Positions 48,962 to 62,313 are shown, numbered from the stretch's first letter. The stretch is 64,000 bases of DNA from Mycoplasmoidaceae bacterium (GCA_024427125.1 JAKSVN010000001.1:36480-100479), one strand, 5' to 3'. Notes: generated by a model not told the origin, from the letters alone. Program-made: numbers and translations.

Positions 48962-49039
48962 TACTTATATAATAACAAATTTTTAAATTATTAATTATAG
49001 ATATAAATTATATATATGTATATATAGATAATAGTTGAA

Positions 49040-49444
49040 CTAAATAGATTTTTTTAAGATGGTATCTAAGATACCATTAATAAATTTTTTATTATCTAGT
49101 TGACCATATTTTTCAGCAGTTACTAGTGCTTGATCAATGGCAACAGCAACAGGTGTATTGATAGCTTTAACTTCACAATAACACATAATCATAATAGCTT
49201 GTGCCATTGGAGCAATTCTATCTCATGTTCAGTTTTTACCAAGATTTGAACTAAATAGTTTTACTATTTCATCTTGGTGTTGGCAATAATACTCAAGAAC
49301 AGTTAATTGGTTATCATCAAATTGATAACTATTTGTATTTAAAAAATCTTGTTTAAGTTCTTCACCTTTAAGATTTTTAATTAAACAAGAATAAAGATAT
49401 TGAGTGGTATCCACTCTTTTTTGTCATTGAGTCTTATTTTCCAT
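49040..49444 (-). CDS. nusB: Transcription antitermination factor NusB
   Basis: 134 residues, a helical RNA-binding factor that with NusE supports rRNA transcription. The C-terminal APMAQAIMIMCYCEVKAINTPVAVAIDQALV with KKFINGILDTI is the NusB signature. The true start is ATG at 49444; three TGA codons (QWQKR, NWTWD) are Trp. It overlaps the Asp23 family gene by 11 bases. Confidence 0.88.
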
Positions 49445-49748
49445 TATCAATATTTAGTACAACAACACAAGTTAAACTTAAAGATTGTTTCATTACAAGT
49501 AACATTTCTTTTTGCAAACGATCAATTTCTTTAAAGTTTAAATTAGGATTAGGTGTCTTAAGATGAATTGAAACTTCATAGTAATTACTGTGAACTGTTT
49601 CAATAGTATGTGAAACATACTCATAATCCTTGAAGGAGTGTAAAACTTTCTTGATGATATTAGAAATTAATTCAGGACTAAATGAAATTTTTCCTAAACC
49701 ATTTTCAATATCAAAGTTTTTGATTTGTGTAGTTGTATTGTTAGTCAT
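49434..49748 (-). CDS. Asp23/Gls24 family envelope-stress protein
   Basis: 104 residues. The pattern GLGKISFSPELISNIIKKVL, followed by a strand YYEVSIHL and a helix IDRLQKEMLLVMKQSL, fits the Asp23/Gls24 (DUF322) family, which in Gram-positive bacteria lies between efp and nusB as here. Its role in mollicutes is unknown. The ATG overlaps the efp stop by 1 base. Confidence 0.75.
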   Translation of the reverse strand: MTNNTTTQIKNFDIENGLGKISFSPELISNIIKKVLHSFKDYEYVSHTIETVHSNYYEVSIHLKTPNPNLNFKEIDRLQKEMLLVMKQSLSLTCVVVLNIDNGK

Positions 49749-50317
49749 TATTTTGTTTCTCTTCCTACATAAGTACCATCTGATGTACGAATAATAATTC
49801 TATCAGTTGGTCTAACAAATTGAGGAACTTGTACTTCAAGTCCAGTAGAGATATGTGCTTTCTTCATGATTGCTTTAACTGTATTACCTTGTACAGCTTC
49901 TTCGCAATCTATTAAATCACAAGTGATTTGGTCAGGTAATCTAATACCTAAAATTTCTTCACCATATTTTAGAATTGAAACTTCAATTCCCTCAATTAAG
50001 AAGTTCTTCATTGATTGAATTCTAGCTTCAGGAATTTCTACTGTTTCAAAAGTAGTGTTGTCCATGAAAACATAGTTTGAGCCATCTACATAGCTAAAGC
50101 TCATCTTTACATTTTCAACTAGAACCTTTTCAAATTTACCACCAGTTAAAACATCAATAGTGATAGAACCAGTTCTTAGGTTTCTAACTTTACATTTAAC
50201 AATGCCTTCACGCATTGCAGTTTTATTAAAGTAATTTTCAATTACTTCATATAAATTGCCGCCGTTTAAGAATGTATTACCAGGTCTTAAATCTTTGGCA
50301 TGTACGATTTCTGCCAT
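49748..50317 (-). CDS. efp: Translation elongation factor P
   Basis: 189 residues, three beta domains. EF-P relieves ribosome stalling at polyproline. KVRNLRTGS and the C-terminal TGLEVQVPQFVRPTDRIIIRTSDGTYVGR are family marks. The loop that normally reads PGKG with a modified Lys at the tip here reads NKTAMREG, with Met35 where the Lys would be. A GGAGAAA site precedes it, 12 bases after pyk. Confidence 0.92.
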   Translation of the reverse strand: MAEIVHAKDLRPGNTFLNGGNLYEVIENYFNKTAMREGIVKCKVRNLRTGSITIDVLTGGKFEKVLVENVKMSFSYVDGSNYVFMDNTTFETVEIPEARIQSMKNFLIEGIEVSILKYGEEILGIRLPDQITCDLIDCEEAVQGNTVKAIMKKAHISTGLEVQVPQFVRPTDRIIIRTSDGTYVGRETK

Positions 50318-50329
50318 TGGTTTTTTCTC

Positions 50330-51361
50330 CTATTTAGTTATTGGTCTTTTTGTTGCAGCATCAATAATTGCTTGCATTGTTTTAACTGCGTTAACAGGAT
50401 CACATCCACTAGCTGTTTCACCAGATAGTAATGTTCCTTCAGCACCCATAGAAGCAGCATAGTAAACATCAGTTACTTCTGCTCTTGTTGGATGTACATT
50501 TCTTTCTAGAGAGTCTAGCATTTGTGTACAAACAACTACAGGCTTGTGATATTTTTTACATTTTTTAATAATTACTGTTTCTCAGTAAGGAACTTCATAG
50601 TATGGAGTTTCAAGAGCTAAGTCTCCTCTAGCTACTAGGATACCATCAGCTTCTTTTATGATTGAATCAAGATTGTTTAGTGCATCCTGAGTTTCAATCT
50701 TAGAGTAAACTTTAACATTCTTTCCACCAGCTTTAACAATTACTTTTCTAGCGTCTTTAATGTTCTTAATATTATTAACGAAACTTAAAGCAATGTATTT
50801 AGCTCCAATTTGAACTGATTCTTTTAAGTTTTGAATATCTCTTTGTGATAAGAAAGGCATTGAGTAAGAAGAGTCAGGCAAGTTAAGTCTCTTGTTTGTT
50901 AACAATGTGTGAGTGTTCATTGCTTTAGCAGTAATGACACCTTTGTTAACATCAACAGCTGTTACTCTTAGGTATAATTTACCATCATCAACAGCAATTC
51001 TATAACCTTTCTTAAGGTCTTTTGCCATGTTATATTTCTTAGTTGAATCATAAACACAGAATGTGTTTGGCTTGTTTGGTGTTTTAAAACACTTTGTTAA
51101 GATTGTTACTGTAGCACCAGATTTAATTAGTAATGGTTTCTTTAATTCACATACTCTAATTTCTGGTCCTTTAGTATCAGTCATAAGAGGAATCTTATAA
51201 CCTTTAACTTTCTTTAGATTGTCAGCTACTTTTTTGTAGAAGCTGAAATCACCATGTGATAGGTTGATTCTGGCACATTTCATACCAACATCAGCCATCT
51301 TTTTCATCATTTGGGGGTTGTTACAACTTGGCCCAATAGTACAAATTACTTGTGTTTTCAT
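50330..51361 (-). CDS. pyk: Pyruvate kinase lacking the C-terminal domain
   Basis: 343 residues, about 130 shorter than usual pyruvate kinases. A and B domains are complete: CTIGPSCNNP, ARINLSHG, TDTKGPEIR, ALSFVNN, SKIETQDALNN, LVARGDLALE and TQMLDSLERN with TRAEVTDVYYAASMGAEGTLLSGETASG. The frame ends in a TAG right after the GETASG region, then the efp ribosome site, so no C-terminal (allosteric) domain remains. One TGA (PYWETV) is Trp. It should still form pyruvate and ATP but with altered regulation. Confidence 0.9.
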
Positions 51362-51422
51362 ATTAATATCTCCATATTTATATTTTACCTCTTTTATAAA
51401 TAATTACATTATTTATAAAAAC

Positions 51423-53796
<2,374 letters not shown>

Positions 53797-53904
53797 TACT
53801 TTTATCTCCGTTTTTAATCTTTTTTATTTTTTGTTAATATATTTTATATATTAAAAAAATATATTTGTTAATTTATTTAATAAATTTTTAATAATAAATA
53901 TATT

Positions 53905-54492
53905 ATGGCAATTATGAGAGAAAGAACAGATTTAGATAAAAAACCAATTTGATATTTGTTTTTAGCAGCAAATGTTACAATTTTATTAGGTTGTGCAATT
54001 ACCTGAATTTTATGCACAAGAGAAGAATTTAACTATAGCAAAATTTTAATACCAGGTGTTGTTTGTAACATCCTAGCTTTAGTTATGTGTGGTATCTTTA
54101 TTTGGCTTGAAGCAAAAACAACTATGCCTAAAGCAGTTCACTTTCAAAGAAAGTGATTGTACTGATATTTAGCTGCTCTAATTGTCTTTGTTGTTGCCAT
54201 CATATTTAATTTTGTTTACATTTTTATCTATCGTAGTAACAGAACAAATCCAAATGATCAAAGACAATGATCATTAATCATTTACTTTGTAATAACTGGG
54301 GTTTTAACTTTAGTTTCAATAGGTTTGCAAAGATATGCTAGATATAAAATTGATTTAGATATTTACCGTAGAACTCACGGTGAACTACCTAAAAAAGAAG
54401 AAATGGAAAAAGATAAAGCTAAACTTGAAGCAAAAGAACAAGATAAAAAAGATATGCCAACATCTGGTTTAGCTGATAGTATAGGAAAATAA
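53905..54492 (+). CDS. Four-helix membrane protein with charged tail, unknown function
   Basis: 195 residues with four hydrophobic segments (about 18-37, 46-66, 82-106, 118-140) and a charged Lys/Glu/Asp-rich C-terminal tail of about 55 residues that should be cytosolic. Many TGA codons are Trp. No homologous family was recognised. It stands alone with its own terminator. Confidence 0.7.
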
Positions 54493-54517
54493 AAAGAGGT
54501 TCATCCTCTTTTTTCTT
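54492..54517 (+). terminator. Rho-independent terminator
   Basis: An 8-bp stem (54492-54499 with 54505-54512, loop TTCAT) is followed by a T run, ending the membrane-protein transcript before mtaB. Confidence 0.85.
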
Positions 54518-54541
54518 TAGATGTAAATATATAATTTATGT

Positions 54542-55837
54542 ATGATGACATTTTTCACAATCAACTTAGGTTGCAAAGTTAACTTGTTTGAAACTAATGC
54601 TGTTGCTTATCAATTAGTGCAACATGGTTTTAAACAAGTAGATGATATTAACAAAGCAAACATTGTTTTAGTTAATACATGTACTGTAACTAATAAAGCT
54701 GATGCTAAAAGTCGTAATATGATTAATCGTGCTAAGCACGCTAAACTAAAACCAATAGTTTTAGTAATGGGTTGTTTTAGTCAAGTCAATAAAGATTGAT
54801 TTAAACAAAATAAAGTAGACATTGTTATTGGTTGTAAATATAGAAATAAACTTGTTGACTATTTAATTAAATATTTAAAAGATCATAAGAGAGTTTGTAA
54901 GATAGACAATAACATAACTAAATTCGAAGAATTTGGTTGCACTAAATTTTTAAATAATACTAGAGCATTTTTAAAAATCCAAGATGGTTGTGATTTCTAT
55001 TGTTCATATTGTGAAATCCCTTATGCTCGTAAAACAAAAAGATCAATGCCACACAAACATGTTTTGCAACTCATCAAAGATTATGTAAAACAAGGATATA
55101 AAGAAATAGTTATTACTGGTGTAAACACCAGTGAATATAAAGACAGTAGCTATAACTTTATAGATTTACTAAAGGATATTGATAAACTTCCTGGTAACTT
55201 TAGAGTAAGAATTTCTAGTTTAGAACCATTTAGTAATATTAAACCTATGATTGATATATTTGCAAATCATAAGGAAAGATGAGCTAATCATTTACATTTA
55301 TGTATTCAAAATGCAAATAATGAAATCTTAAAAGCAATGAATCGTAGATATTCATTTGAGAAATTCTTTGATTACATCAAATATATAAGGAAACATATGA
55401 AAAATGTTTCAATCACTACAGACTATATTGTTGGCTTTGGTAATGAAACAGACAAACAATTCAAGATAGGATTAGATAATCTTAAGAAATTAAATTTTGC
55501 TAATATTAATGTCTTCATCTATTCAAGAAGAAATGGAACAGTTGCTGACAAACTATATAAGAAGGATATAAATCCATTAGTCTGTCGTGAACGATACAAC
55601 AAAGTTGTAGAGATTAAAAATAAATGTCAATATCAATATCTAAAATCATTTATTGGTAAGACATTAGATGTTCTTGTAGAAAGATCATCTATTCCTACAA
55701 TGCATGGATATAGTAGTGAATTTATTAAAGTAGTATTTAATTCAAAACAAAATTTAAGAAATAAACTTGTTAAAGTCAAGATTAAATCTGTTAAACAAGA
55801 TAACTTAGGATACTATCTTCTTGGACAAAAAATTTAA
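54542..55837 (+). CDS. mtaB: tRNA threonylcarbamoyladenosine methylthiotransferase
   Basis: 431 residues. It converts t6A37 to ms2t6A37. UPF0004 cysteines are NLGCKVN, VNTCTVT and MGCFSQ; the radical-SAM cluster is CDFYCSYC. NTCTVTNKADAKSRN and the ITGVNTSEY segment match MtaB/YqeV rather than MiaB. TGA codons are Trp. A C-terminal TRAM-like part follows. Confidence 0.9.
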
Positions 55838-55843
55838 ATTTGT

Positions 55844-55915
55844 ATCTATCTAAAAGATAGATTTAATCATATTAAAAGAAAAAGTTGGAAAAAATAATTT
55901 CTAACTTTTTTATTT
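55844..55915 (+). terminator. Tandem hairpins after mtaB ending in a T run
   Basis: The first hairpin is 8 bp (55844-55851 with 55855-55862, loop AAA). The second is a 13-bp stem with one G-T pair (55879-55891 with 55898-55910) and then a T run, the main terminator. Confidence 0.7.
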
Positions 55916-55945
55916 TTTCAATAAAGGTTAATTTGGAGAATTACT

Positions 55946-56968
55946 ATGGGATATGAAATAAAGAAAATGGACAATGACTACAACCATTACAAATATCATT
56001 ATTTGGATCATATGTGTTGTGTCATAGACTTAAGAGATAACTATTGAGCATTTGCTCTAGATTTATTTAGTATAAATAATTTCAAATTACCAATTAACTC
56101 ATTAGCTGGTGACTTGAATATACCATTTCAACAAGTAGAAGATATTGCTTTTAATTTATCTTCAGATCAATCATATGCAAAGGTTGGAGTAGAACATAAT
56201 GCGCAATATAGCAAAATATATTCTGGTTATTTTGAAATGGATGTTAGTCGTAATGAATACTTAAAGCAAGATTTAAATAATGTTAAGTTAGATATGGAAC
56301 TTGCTTTATTCATTGATCCAGAAGCAGCTAAAGCTGCTGGTAGTGCTATATCTCAAGAATCACTTGATGCATTAATAGATGAAACTTTAGAACAAAGATG
56401 AAGTTTTGAAATGTATTACACTAACACACATTACATTAATAATAACGGATTAATTGATAATCCATATTCTTTTAAACTTCCTTTTGGTCATACATGTTTT
56501 CCATTAATTAAGGAAGTAGAAGTTACTTCAGACAACTTGTACAACTTAACATCACCAATTAATAGTTTAACAACTATTATGTCTAATACTCCTTTCCAAG
56601 TTTTAGGAGCAAAAGTTAAGTTTTATTATTGAATTGAGTTATCAACAGAACCTAAAACTTTAGAGAAAGTATTAAACATAAAAAAAGATTTATGTAAAGA
56701 GATTCATATTTGTTTAGATGACTTTACTATCTTTGATTATGAAAAAAATGAAGTTAGTTTTAATCCAATAGGCGCAAAAGGCTTTTATATTCCTATATAT
56801 TCACAAGGATACTACGAAGTAGAATTGCAAATTTTACAAAACTCATGTTTAAATAAATTTGTTTTAAGAAATGATTTTAATTTCACAACAAACACTGGTA
56901 AACCTGTTGTTGGAATAACACATAGATTAATTAATGATATTAGCGACTTTAAGGAGGTTATATTCTAA
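55946..56968 (+). CDS. Unrecognised 340-residue protein
   Basis: A GGAG lies before the ATG. The protein has no signal peptide and no transmembrane helix and is rich in Tyr, Asn and Asp. It is probably mainly beta: repeated short strands with polar turns (VEHNAQYSKIYSGYF, YYTNTHYINNNG, KFYYWIELSTE, FYIPIYSQGYYEVELQIL). A Gln-/Glu-rich helix with EAAKAAGSAISQESL lies near residues 125-145. Two or three TGA codons are Trp. It overlaps the next gene by 1 base. No function can be assigned. Confidence 0.7.
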
Positions 56969-57423
56969 TGATAAAAATGTCAAAAGCAACTGTTGGTATT
57001 ATTGCAGGTTCTTCTGCAGCTATTATTGCTGGAGGAACAGTTACAGCAAACTTATTAATTAAAAGTGAATATCCTGAACGTAAAAATACAAACCCATTAA
57101 ACCGTGATAAAAGTTATCATTATTATTCACTAGTGAATAAGTTATCACAAAATAGTAAACTAAATAATTTAATATCAATGCAAAGAACTGATAGCGGAAT
57201 AATTTACATTATTGAGGAACAAAAGTTTGTTGATAATATTAAATCAATTGTGCAAGATACACTAAAGTCTATTTCTACTTTTGCTAGAACATATTTAAAT
57301 TACACAATAGATGTTCATTACAAAATAAATACCAAATCGGTTTTAGTCGATTTGGTATGATATGAACAAGGAGCAAAGAATAAATTCTTTGATCAGTTTG
57401 AATTAATCTTACAAAGTGCCTAA
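56968..57423 (+). CDS. Unrecognised small protein with an N-terminal membrane anchor
   Basis: 151 residues, with an AAGGAGG ribosome site inside the previous gene. One hydrophobic helix (about residues 8-30, Ala/Gly/Ile-rich) is followed by a charged segment and a soluble domain of SGIIYIIEEQKFVDNIKSIV and NYTIDVHYKI pattern. This helix-strand order loosely recalls Asp23-type domains but is too weak to assign. One TGA is Trp. It converges on pheT and overlaps its last 15 bases. Confidence 0.65.
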
Positions 57424-59739
57424 GTTTTCAATTTGCTTTGTAATAATTTCAAGATCAGTTGTAGTAAATTGTTTAGTGTCTACTAAATAATATCTAACTG
57501 TATAGATAGTTTTATTATCTTTATTAAAGATATTAATAATCTTTGCATCAGCAATATCTTTTATATTTTTGATTTGTTCAATTTTTTGATTAACTAGATA
57601 AACATTAGCTTTGTCAAGAATAATATTGATATCTTTGCTAATTCTTTGGAAGACACCAAATGATTTAACTTTAAAGTTAGGTTTAGTATAATTTGCTAAC
57701 ATCTTGTCAATTTCAAGAGTTAGAACATATATTTGTTTATTACCCAAATCATAGTCTTTAAGATCTTTAGCTTTAATCTTACCTATGTAGCCTATTACTG
57801 TATTGTTGTAAATAATTTCAACACCTTCATTACTATATAAAGGTTCAATTGATACAGGTTTGTAAGCTAATGTTGCATTTAAAACTTTAGCAATTTGGTT
57901 TGCTATAGATTTGTAATAATTAATATTCATATTAATGCAACTGCCTGTAATTGCATCAATGTTATATTTATCTAATGAGATACAAGTAATGTTTGTTCAT
58001 TTATCTGAATTAGTAAATAACTTTTGCATTTCAAAGATTGGAATTAGATCTAATTTTCTTGCGTCATTGTATTTATATACTCTTAGCATGCCATCAAGCA
58101 AGTTACATCTAAAGTAAGCTCTGTTAGAATTATTTGAAATAACCTTAATAGGATCTTTAGCATTGAACATATTAAATTTCTTTAACATGTTTTCATTAAC
58201 TAAGTTGTATGTCTTAACTTCGTTAAAGTAGTTATTAATTAGTACATCTCTAATTGCTTGCTTCAATTCATATTCTTTGTTATTAGCAAGTGGTAATAAA
58301 ACATCGCCAATAGCAACTGGTTGCAATTTATTCATGTCAATAATCTTTAAAATATCTTCAAATAAATCTTCTTGATTTTCAATATCTAATCTTCATGCAG
58401 GAACTTTAAATTTATTAGGGAAGAAGAAGTTGTTTTCATACCCTAGTTTTCTTAAGGAAGAAACAACGAATCTTCTTGATAGAGGTTCATTTATGAACCA
58501 ACCAAGTGTTTTGTAATCAAGAGTTATTTTGTTTTTATTTCAGTTTTCTTCATAGCAAACCGTTTGTCTTATAGGTTGACCAAAATACTTCTTAATTAAT
58601 TGAAGTGTAATCAAGTTTAGATATGTACTCAATGGTCTAGATGCTTTCTTGCTTGCATCTGTTTCACAGTTTAATCTAATTGATGTTGTTCTTACACGGA
58701 CAAAGTTGAAATTACCAACTTCAATTCTTGCTCTTACTGTCTTTTGAGTAAGCTTAGTATTATCTGACCCAATTACTGCTGCAATTGAAACAGGTTGTGA
58801 TTCATCACAAATTAGAACATCATTAGGAGCTAATGTATATGTTTTGTTATTTAGAGCAACAAACTTCATTTCACTAGTTGATAATCTACAGCTCATGTGT
58901 CCATGCAATTTATCAATGTCATAGACATGAGCAGGACAATTTGTTAATAATGTAATAAATGCTAACCTATCGATCATTTTATTAATAGGCTTAATGTTAT
59001 GATTCATTAATAATGATTTCATTGCTCATGATGATCTTGATGTTTGATCAGGAGTAATGTTGTAATCACTAAAGCTCAAGAATGAACAAACAGATGGATT
59101 TAAATCCATTCTATTAGTTAGTCCATCAATTAGGCTATCAGTATGTTTTAAATCAAAATTAAACTTTAAACCTAGTTTGTGTGCTAATTCATAACAGAAT
59201 ACTAAATATGCATTTTCATCATTTCTGTTAGCAGGAACAGTAATGTCATAGATGGTATCATCTAATCCGATTAAATGTTCTCATTTACTTGAACCAACTT
59301 CACCTTCATCCAACATAATGATTTCATCTTGTTCTGCATCAGCCACTACAGCTTCATTATTTGTCAATTCAGAGTAAGCACAAATCATTCCATTAGATTC
59401 CATACCTTTAATTACTCTTTTACCTATGGTAATACCATTTGGTAATTTAGCACCTTCAAGAGCTACAAGAACCTTTGCTCCTTCTTTTAAACCGCTTGCC
59501 CCACAAACAATAGTGTTAGTTTGTACAGCACTAACTTTTACTTGACATAAATTTAAATGAGTTCCTTCAACAGGTTTGAATGAAAGAATTTGACCAATAA
59601 CTATGTTATTAACTTTTTGATGTTTAGTTATTGATTCAACTTCCATACCCAAAGCATTAATGATTTGAGTAAACTTTTCATCTGATATATTACTAAACTC
59701 AGGAATAAACTTTGTTATTAATTTTCTAGTGAACAACAT
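57409..59739 (-). CDS. pheT: Phenylalanyl-tRNA synthetase beta subunit
   Basis: 776 residues. It has an N-terminal EMAP-like tRNA-binding domain (FKPVEGTHLNLCQVKV, VVCGASGLKEGAKVLVA), B1/B5 parts, the class II-like core and a C-terminal anticodon-binding FDX-ACB domain. Read through several TGA codons. It overlaps pheS by 1 base (TAATG), as expected for the alpha2beta2 enzyme. Its 3' end overlaps the convergent small gene by 15 bases. Confidence 0.94.
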
Positions 59740-60761
59740 TATTTAACTCCTTTCAATTGATTTAACAATCTAAAGTCATTGTTATAGATATCTCTAATAT
59801 CTTTAATGCCATACTTTAACATAGCAATTCTATCAATTCCAATACCAGCAGCTAATCCTGAATTAACTTTGTTAATATTGGCTGATTCTAAAACTTTTTT
59901 ATGTAACATGCCAGCTCCTAGGATTTCAATTCATCCTGATTGCTTACACATGCTGCATCCTTTGCCACCACAATTAAAACAACTTACATCTACTTCAAAA
60001 CTTGGTTCAGTAAATGGGAAGTAACTTAATCTATATCTTGTCTTAACATCTTCTCCGAAGATATGTTTAATTAATCCATCAATAACAGATTTAAGATGGT
60101 TGATTGATAAATTGTTCTTTACTCAAACAATATCAACTTGATTAAATTGATGGCTATGAGTTAAATCATCATCATCGTTTCTATACACATTACCATAAGA
60201 TAAAACTTTTATTTCTTTGTTTTGGTTATGAATAACTTCTGCTGTTGTTGCAGTACAATGTGTTCTTAACATCTTAGCTGCATCTATATAGAATGTATCT
60301 TTTGGATCTCTAGCTGGATGTGATTTATCAATATTTAACCTATCCATATTATTTTCAATGCTTGTGACTTCGTCACCATCAACTATTTGGAAATTCAAAT
60401 CTTTAAAATATTCAATTATCTGTTCTGTGACAATTGACAATATTGTTTTTGAACCTTTAGCTAAATTGTAAGTATCAACGTTAAAATCATAATTAACTTT
60501 GTTGCTTGTTAATTCAGCTGCATTTTCCAATTCTTGTTTTTTATTTTCAAACAATGTTGTTAATTCATTATTAAAAGCATTAATTTCTAAACCAGCATCT
60601 CTTCTTTGTTCTGGTGGTAATGCTTTTAATTGTGTATATAAATTAGCTACATTCTTCTTAAAGAAGATATTTTTATTTTCAATTAGCTTACTAACATTTG
60701 TTTGTTGCGATAATAATTGTTTGAATTCATTTATGATTTGTTCTTTATTATTGATAAGCAT
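59739..60761 (-). CDS. pheS: Phenylalanyl-tRNA synthetase alpha subunit
   Basis: 340 residues. A helical coiled-coil arm at the N-terminus; class II motif 2 region [15 protein letters not shown] with the [14 protein letters not shown] contacts; motif 3 [28 protein letters not shown] zinc-knuckle insertion, found in some bacterial PheS proteins, precedes [14 protein letters not shown] codons are Trp. The gene is preceded by a T-box leader. Confidence 0.95.
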
Positions 60762-60777
60762 CGTTTACCTCTAAATG

Positions 60778-60960
60778 AAAAAGCACACCAAATTTATGAT
60801 GCTATGACCAATTACGGCGGTACCACATAGCTTCACAAATTAATGTGCTCTTAGATTCTATTAAGTTGTTTAATCAAGTGAATAGTTGGTTCTAGTTATG
60901 TCTGCATTCCACCAGCGCAGGCTCTCTATCAATAACTAATCTGAGCCAACAACGGCTTGA
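60778..60960 (-). promoter_or_regulatory. T-box riboswitch (Phe, UUC specifier) controlling pheS-pheT
   Basis: On the minus strand the leader has the T-box core UGGUACCGC (60825-60817). Upstream are an AGAGAG in stem I (near 60928), the apical CUGCGCUGGUGGAAUGCAG (60915-60897) and a specifier UUC at 60882-60880 flanked by GAACCAACUA and ACUUG. Downstream the two arms GCACA (60848-60844) and UGUGC (60787-60783) close a terminator ending in a U run (60782-60778). The UGGU bulge complements the ACCA end of tRNA-Phe. Uncharged tRNA-Phe should allow read-through. Confidence 0.85.
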
Positions 60961-60999
60961 TCAATTTTATGGTGTCAAATATTTCTACTCGACTTAATA

Positions 61000-61017
61000 A
61001 TTATATAAATATATAAT
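61000..61017. promoter_or_regulatory. Back-to-back -10 boxes, pheS leader / Ntn-hydrolase lipoprotein
   Basis: TATAAT faces the pheS leader at 61000-61005 (minus) and another faces the lipoprotein at 61012-61017 (plus), 6 bases apart. The lipoprotein ATG lies 6 bases past its -10, so its message is close to leaderless. Confidence 0.55.
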
Positions 61018-61023
61018 CAAGGT

Positions 61024-62313
61024 ATGAAAAAGAAAAGTAAAAATTTAGCAAAAATTATTGCTCCAGTTGCTTTAGCAACAGGATGCTTAGGCATCTTACC
61101 TGTAACATCATGTTCAAAGATGTACACTAAACCAGTTAAAGTAGCTGATTACCTTCACGAGATTACATATAACGATTATCGTGAAGATACAAAACTAGAA
61201 ACAATAGATGAAGGAAGAAATTTTGGTTGTTCATCTGTAAGATGTGGCAACTTCTATGGTCGTAATTTTGACTATGTATATAATGACACACCTGAATTTA
61301 TAGCTCATGTTAAAGCTAACAAGAAAAAACACCGTCATGAATCTATTGCTGTTTGTACACACTTTGGTTTAAGAGAAAATAAACTAAATGCTGGCAAATA
61401 TAAAAGAGAATTGGAATTAATTCCAAACTTAACAATGGATGGAATTAATGATGCTGGTGTTATTTGTTCATCAAATGTTGTTTCTATGGAACCAAATAGT
61501 GAAACAGCTACTATCATACCTGAAACTCAACCAGGAAAAGAAAATGCAAAACAATTACATGTTTTATTTATTCCTCGTTATATTCTTGATAATGCAAACT
61601 CAGCTAAAGATGCTGTTGATTTATTAAGTGATGAAAACCTTAATATTAAAGGCAACTTGAATAATAAAATGAATATTCATGTAATGATTGCAGATAAAAA
61701 TGAAACATACATTGTTGAATTCTTTAGAAAAAAAGGTAGTGCAAACAATCACTTTGATGTTGTTGCTCAACAAAAGAGTGATTCAATTGATAACCCAACA
61801 ACAATAATGACAAATTACTATTGTAATATGTCAGATGCAGCATTTACAAATGATGAAAAATTTGGTGTTGAACGTTATGAGATGTTAAAGTGACTATATC
61901 CAAAGACTGAAGCAGAAAAGCAAGCTTTTGATATGGATGCTATGGCCAGACTATTAAAGTCTGTTCAATTTTCTCAAGCATATAAAAAAGGAAAGCCTAG
62001 AGCACCATGAGGCACTGAAGGCATTGAACTTACTAATTGTGAATGATATTCTGAAAAGATACCTCAATCAGTCATTGAAAGATATGATGAATCTTCAGAA
62101 GAATGACAAACTATATTTAGACAATTTGAAACTCTAAAATTAGGTTATGAAATGAAGATTCGTGAAGAAGCTAATCCAGCATACTGGATTACTACTCACA
62201 ATTCTACATATGAATGAGATTGAGAACATAATCTAGGTTATTTAAGAATTTATGTTCAAGAAGACTATCAACACCCACATAACTATGAATTAAAAATAAA
62301 AAATAGCCAGTAG
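61024..62313 (+). CDS. Lipoprotein of the choloylglycine hydrolase / linear amide C-N hydrolase (Ntn) family
   Basis: 429 residues with lipobox VTSC (Cys30). The mature part starts FGCSS (Cys69) and RCGNFYGRNFDYVY, the nucleophile plus GRNFDY pattern of Ntn amidases such as bile salt hydrolase and penicillin V acylase. MDGINDAGVICSSN matches the DGxNxxG segment with the substrate loop. In the family the Cys becomes N-terminal by self-cleavage, here after residue 68, which would release the enzyme from the lipid anchor. TGA codons are Trp. Substrate is unknown; amide or bile-acid conjugates are possible. Confidence 0.78.

Noticed and set aside
48962..49039. AT-rich repeats near 49000 as a possible repeat array
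   Set aside because: Low-complexity TATA runs only; no repeat unit of fixed length and no CRISPR-like spacing.
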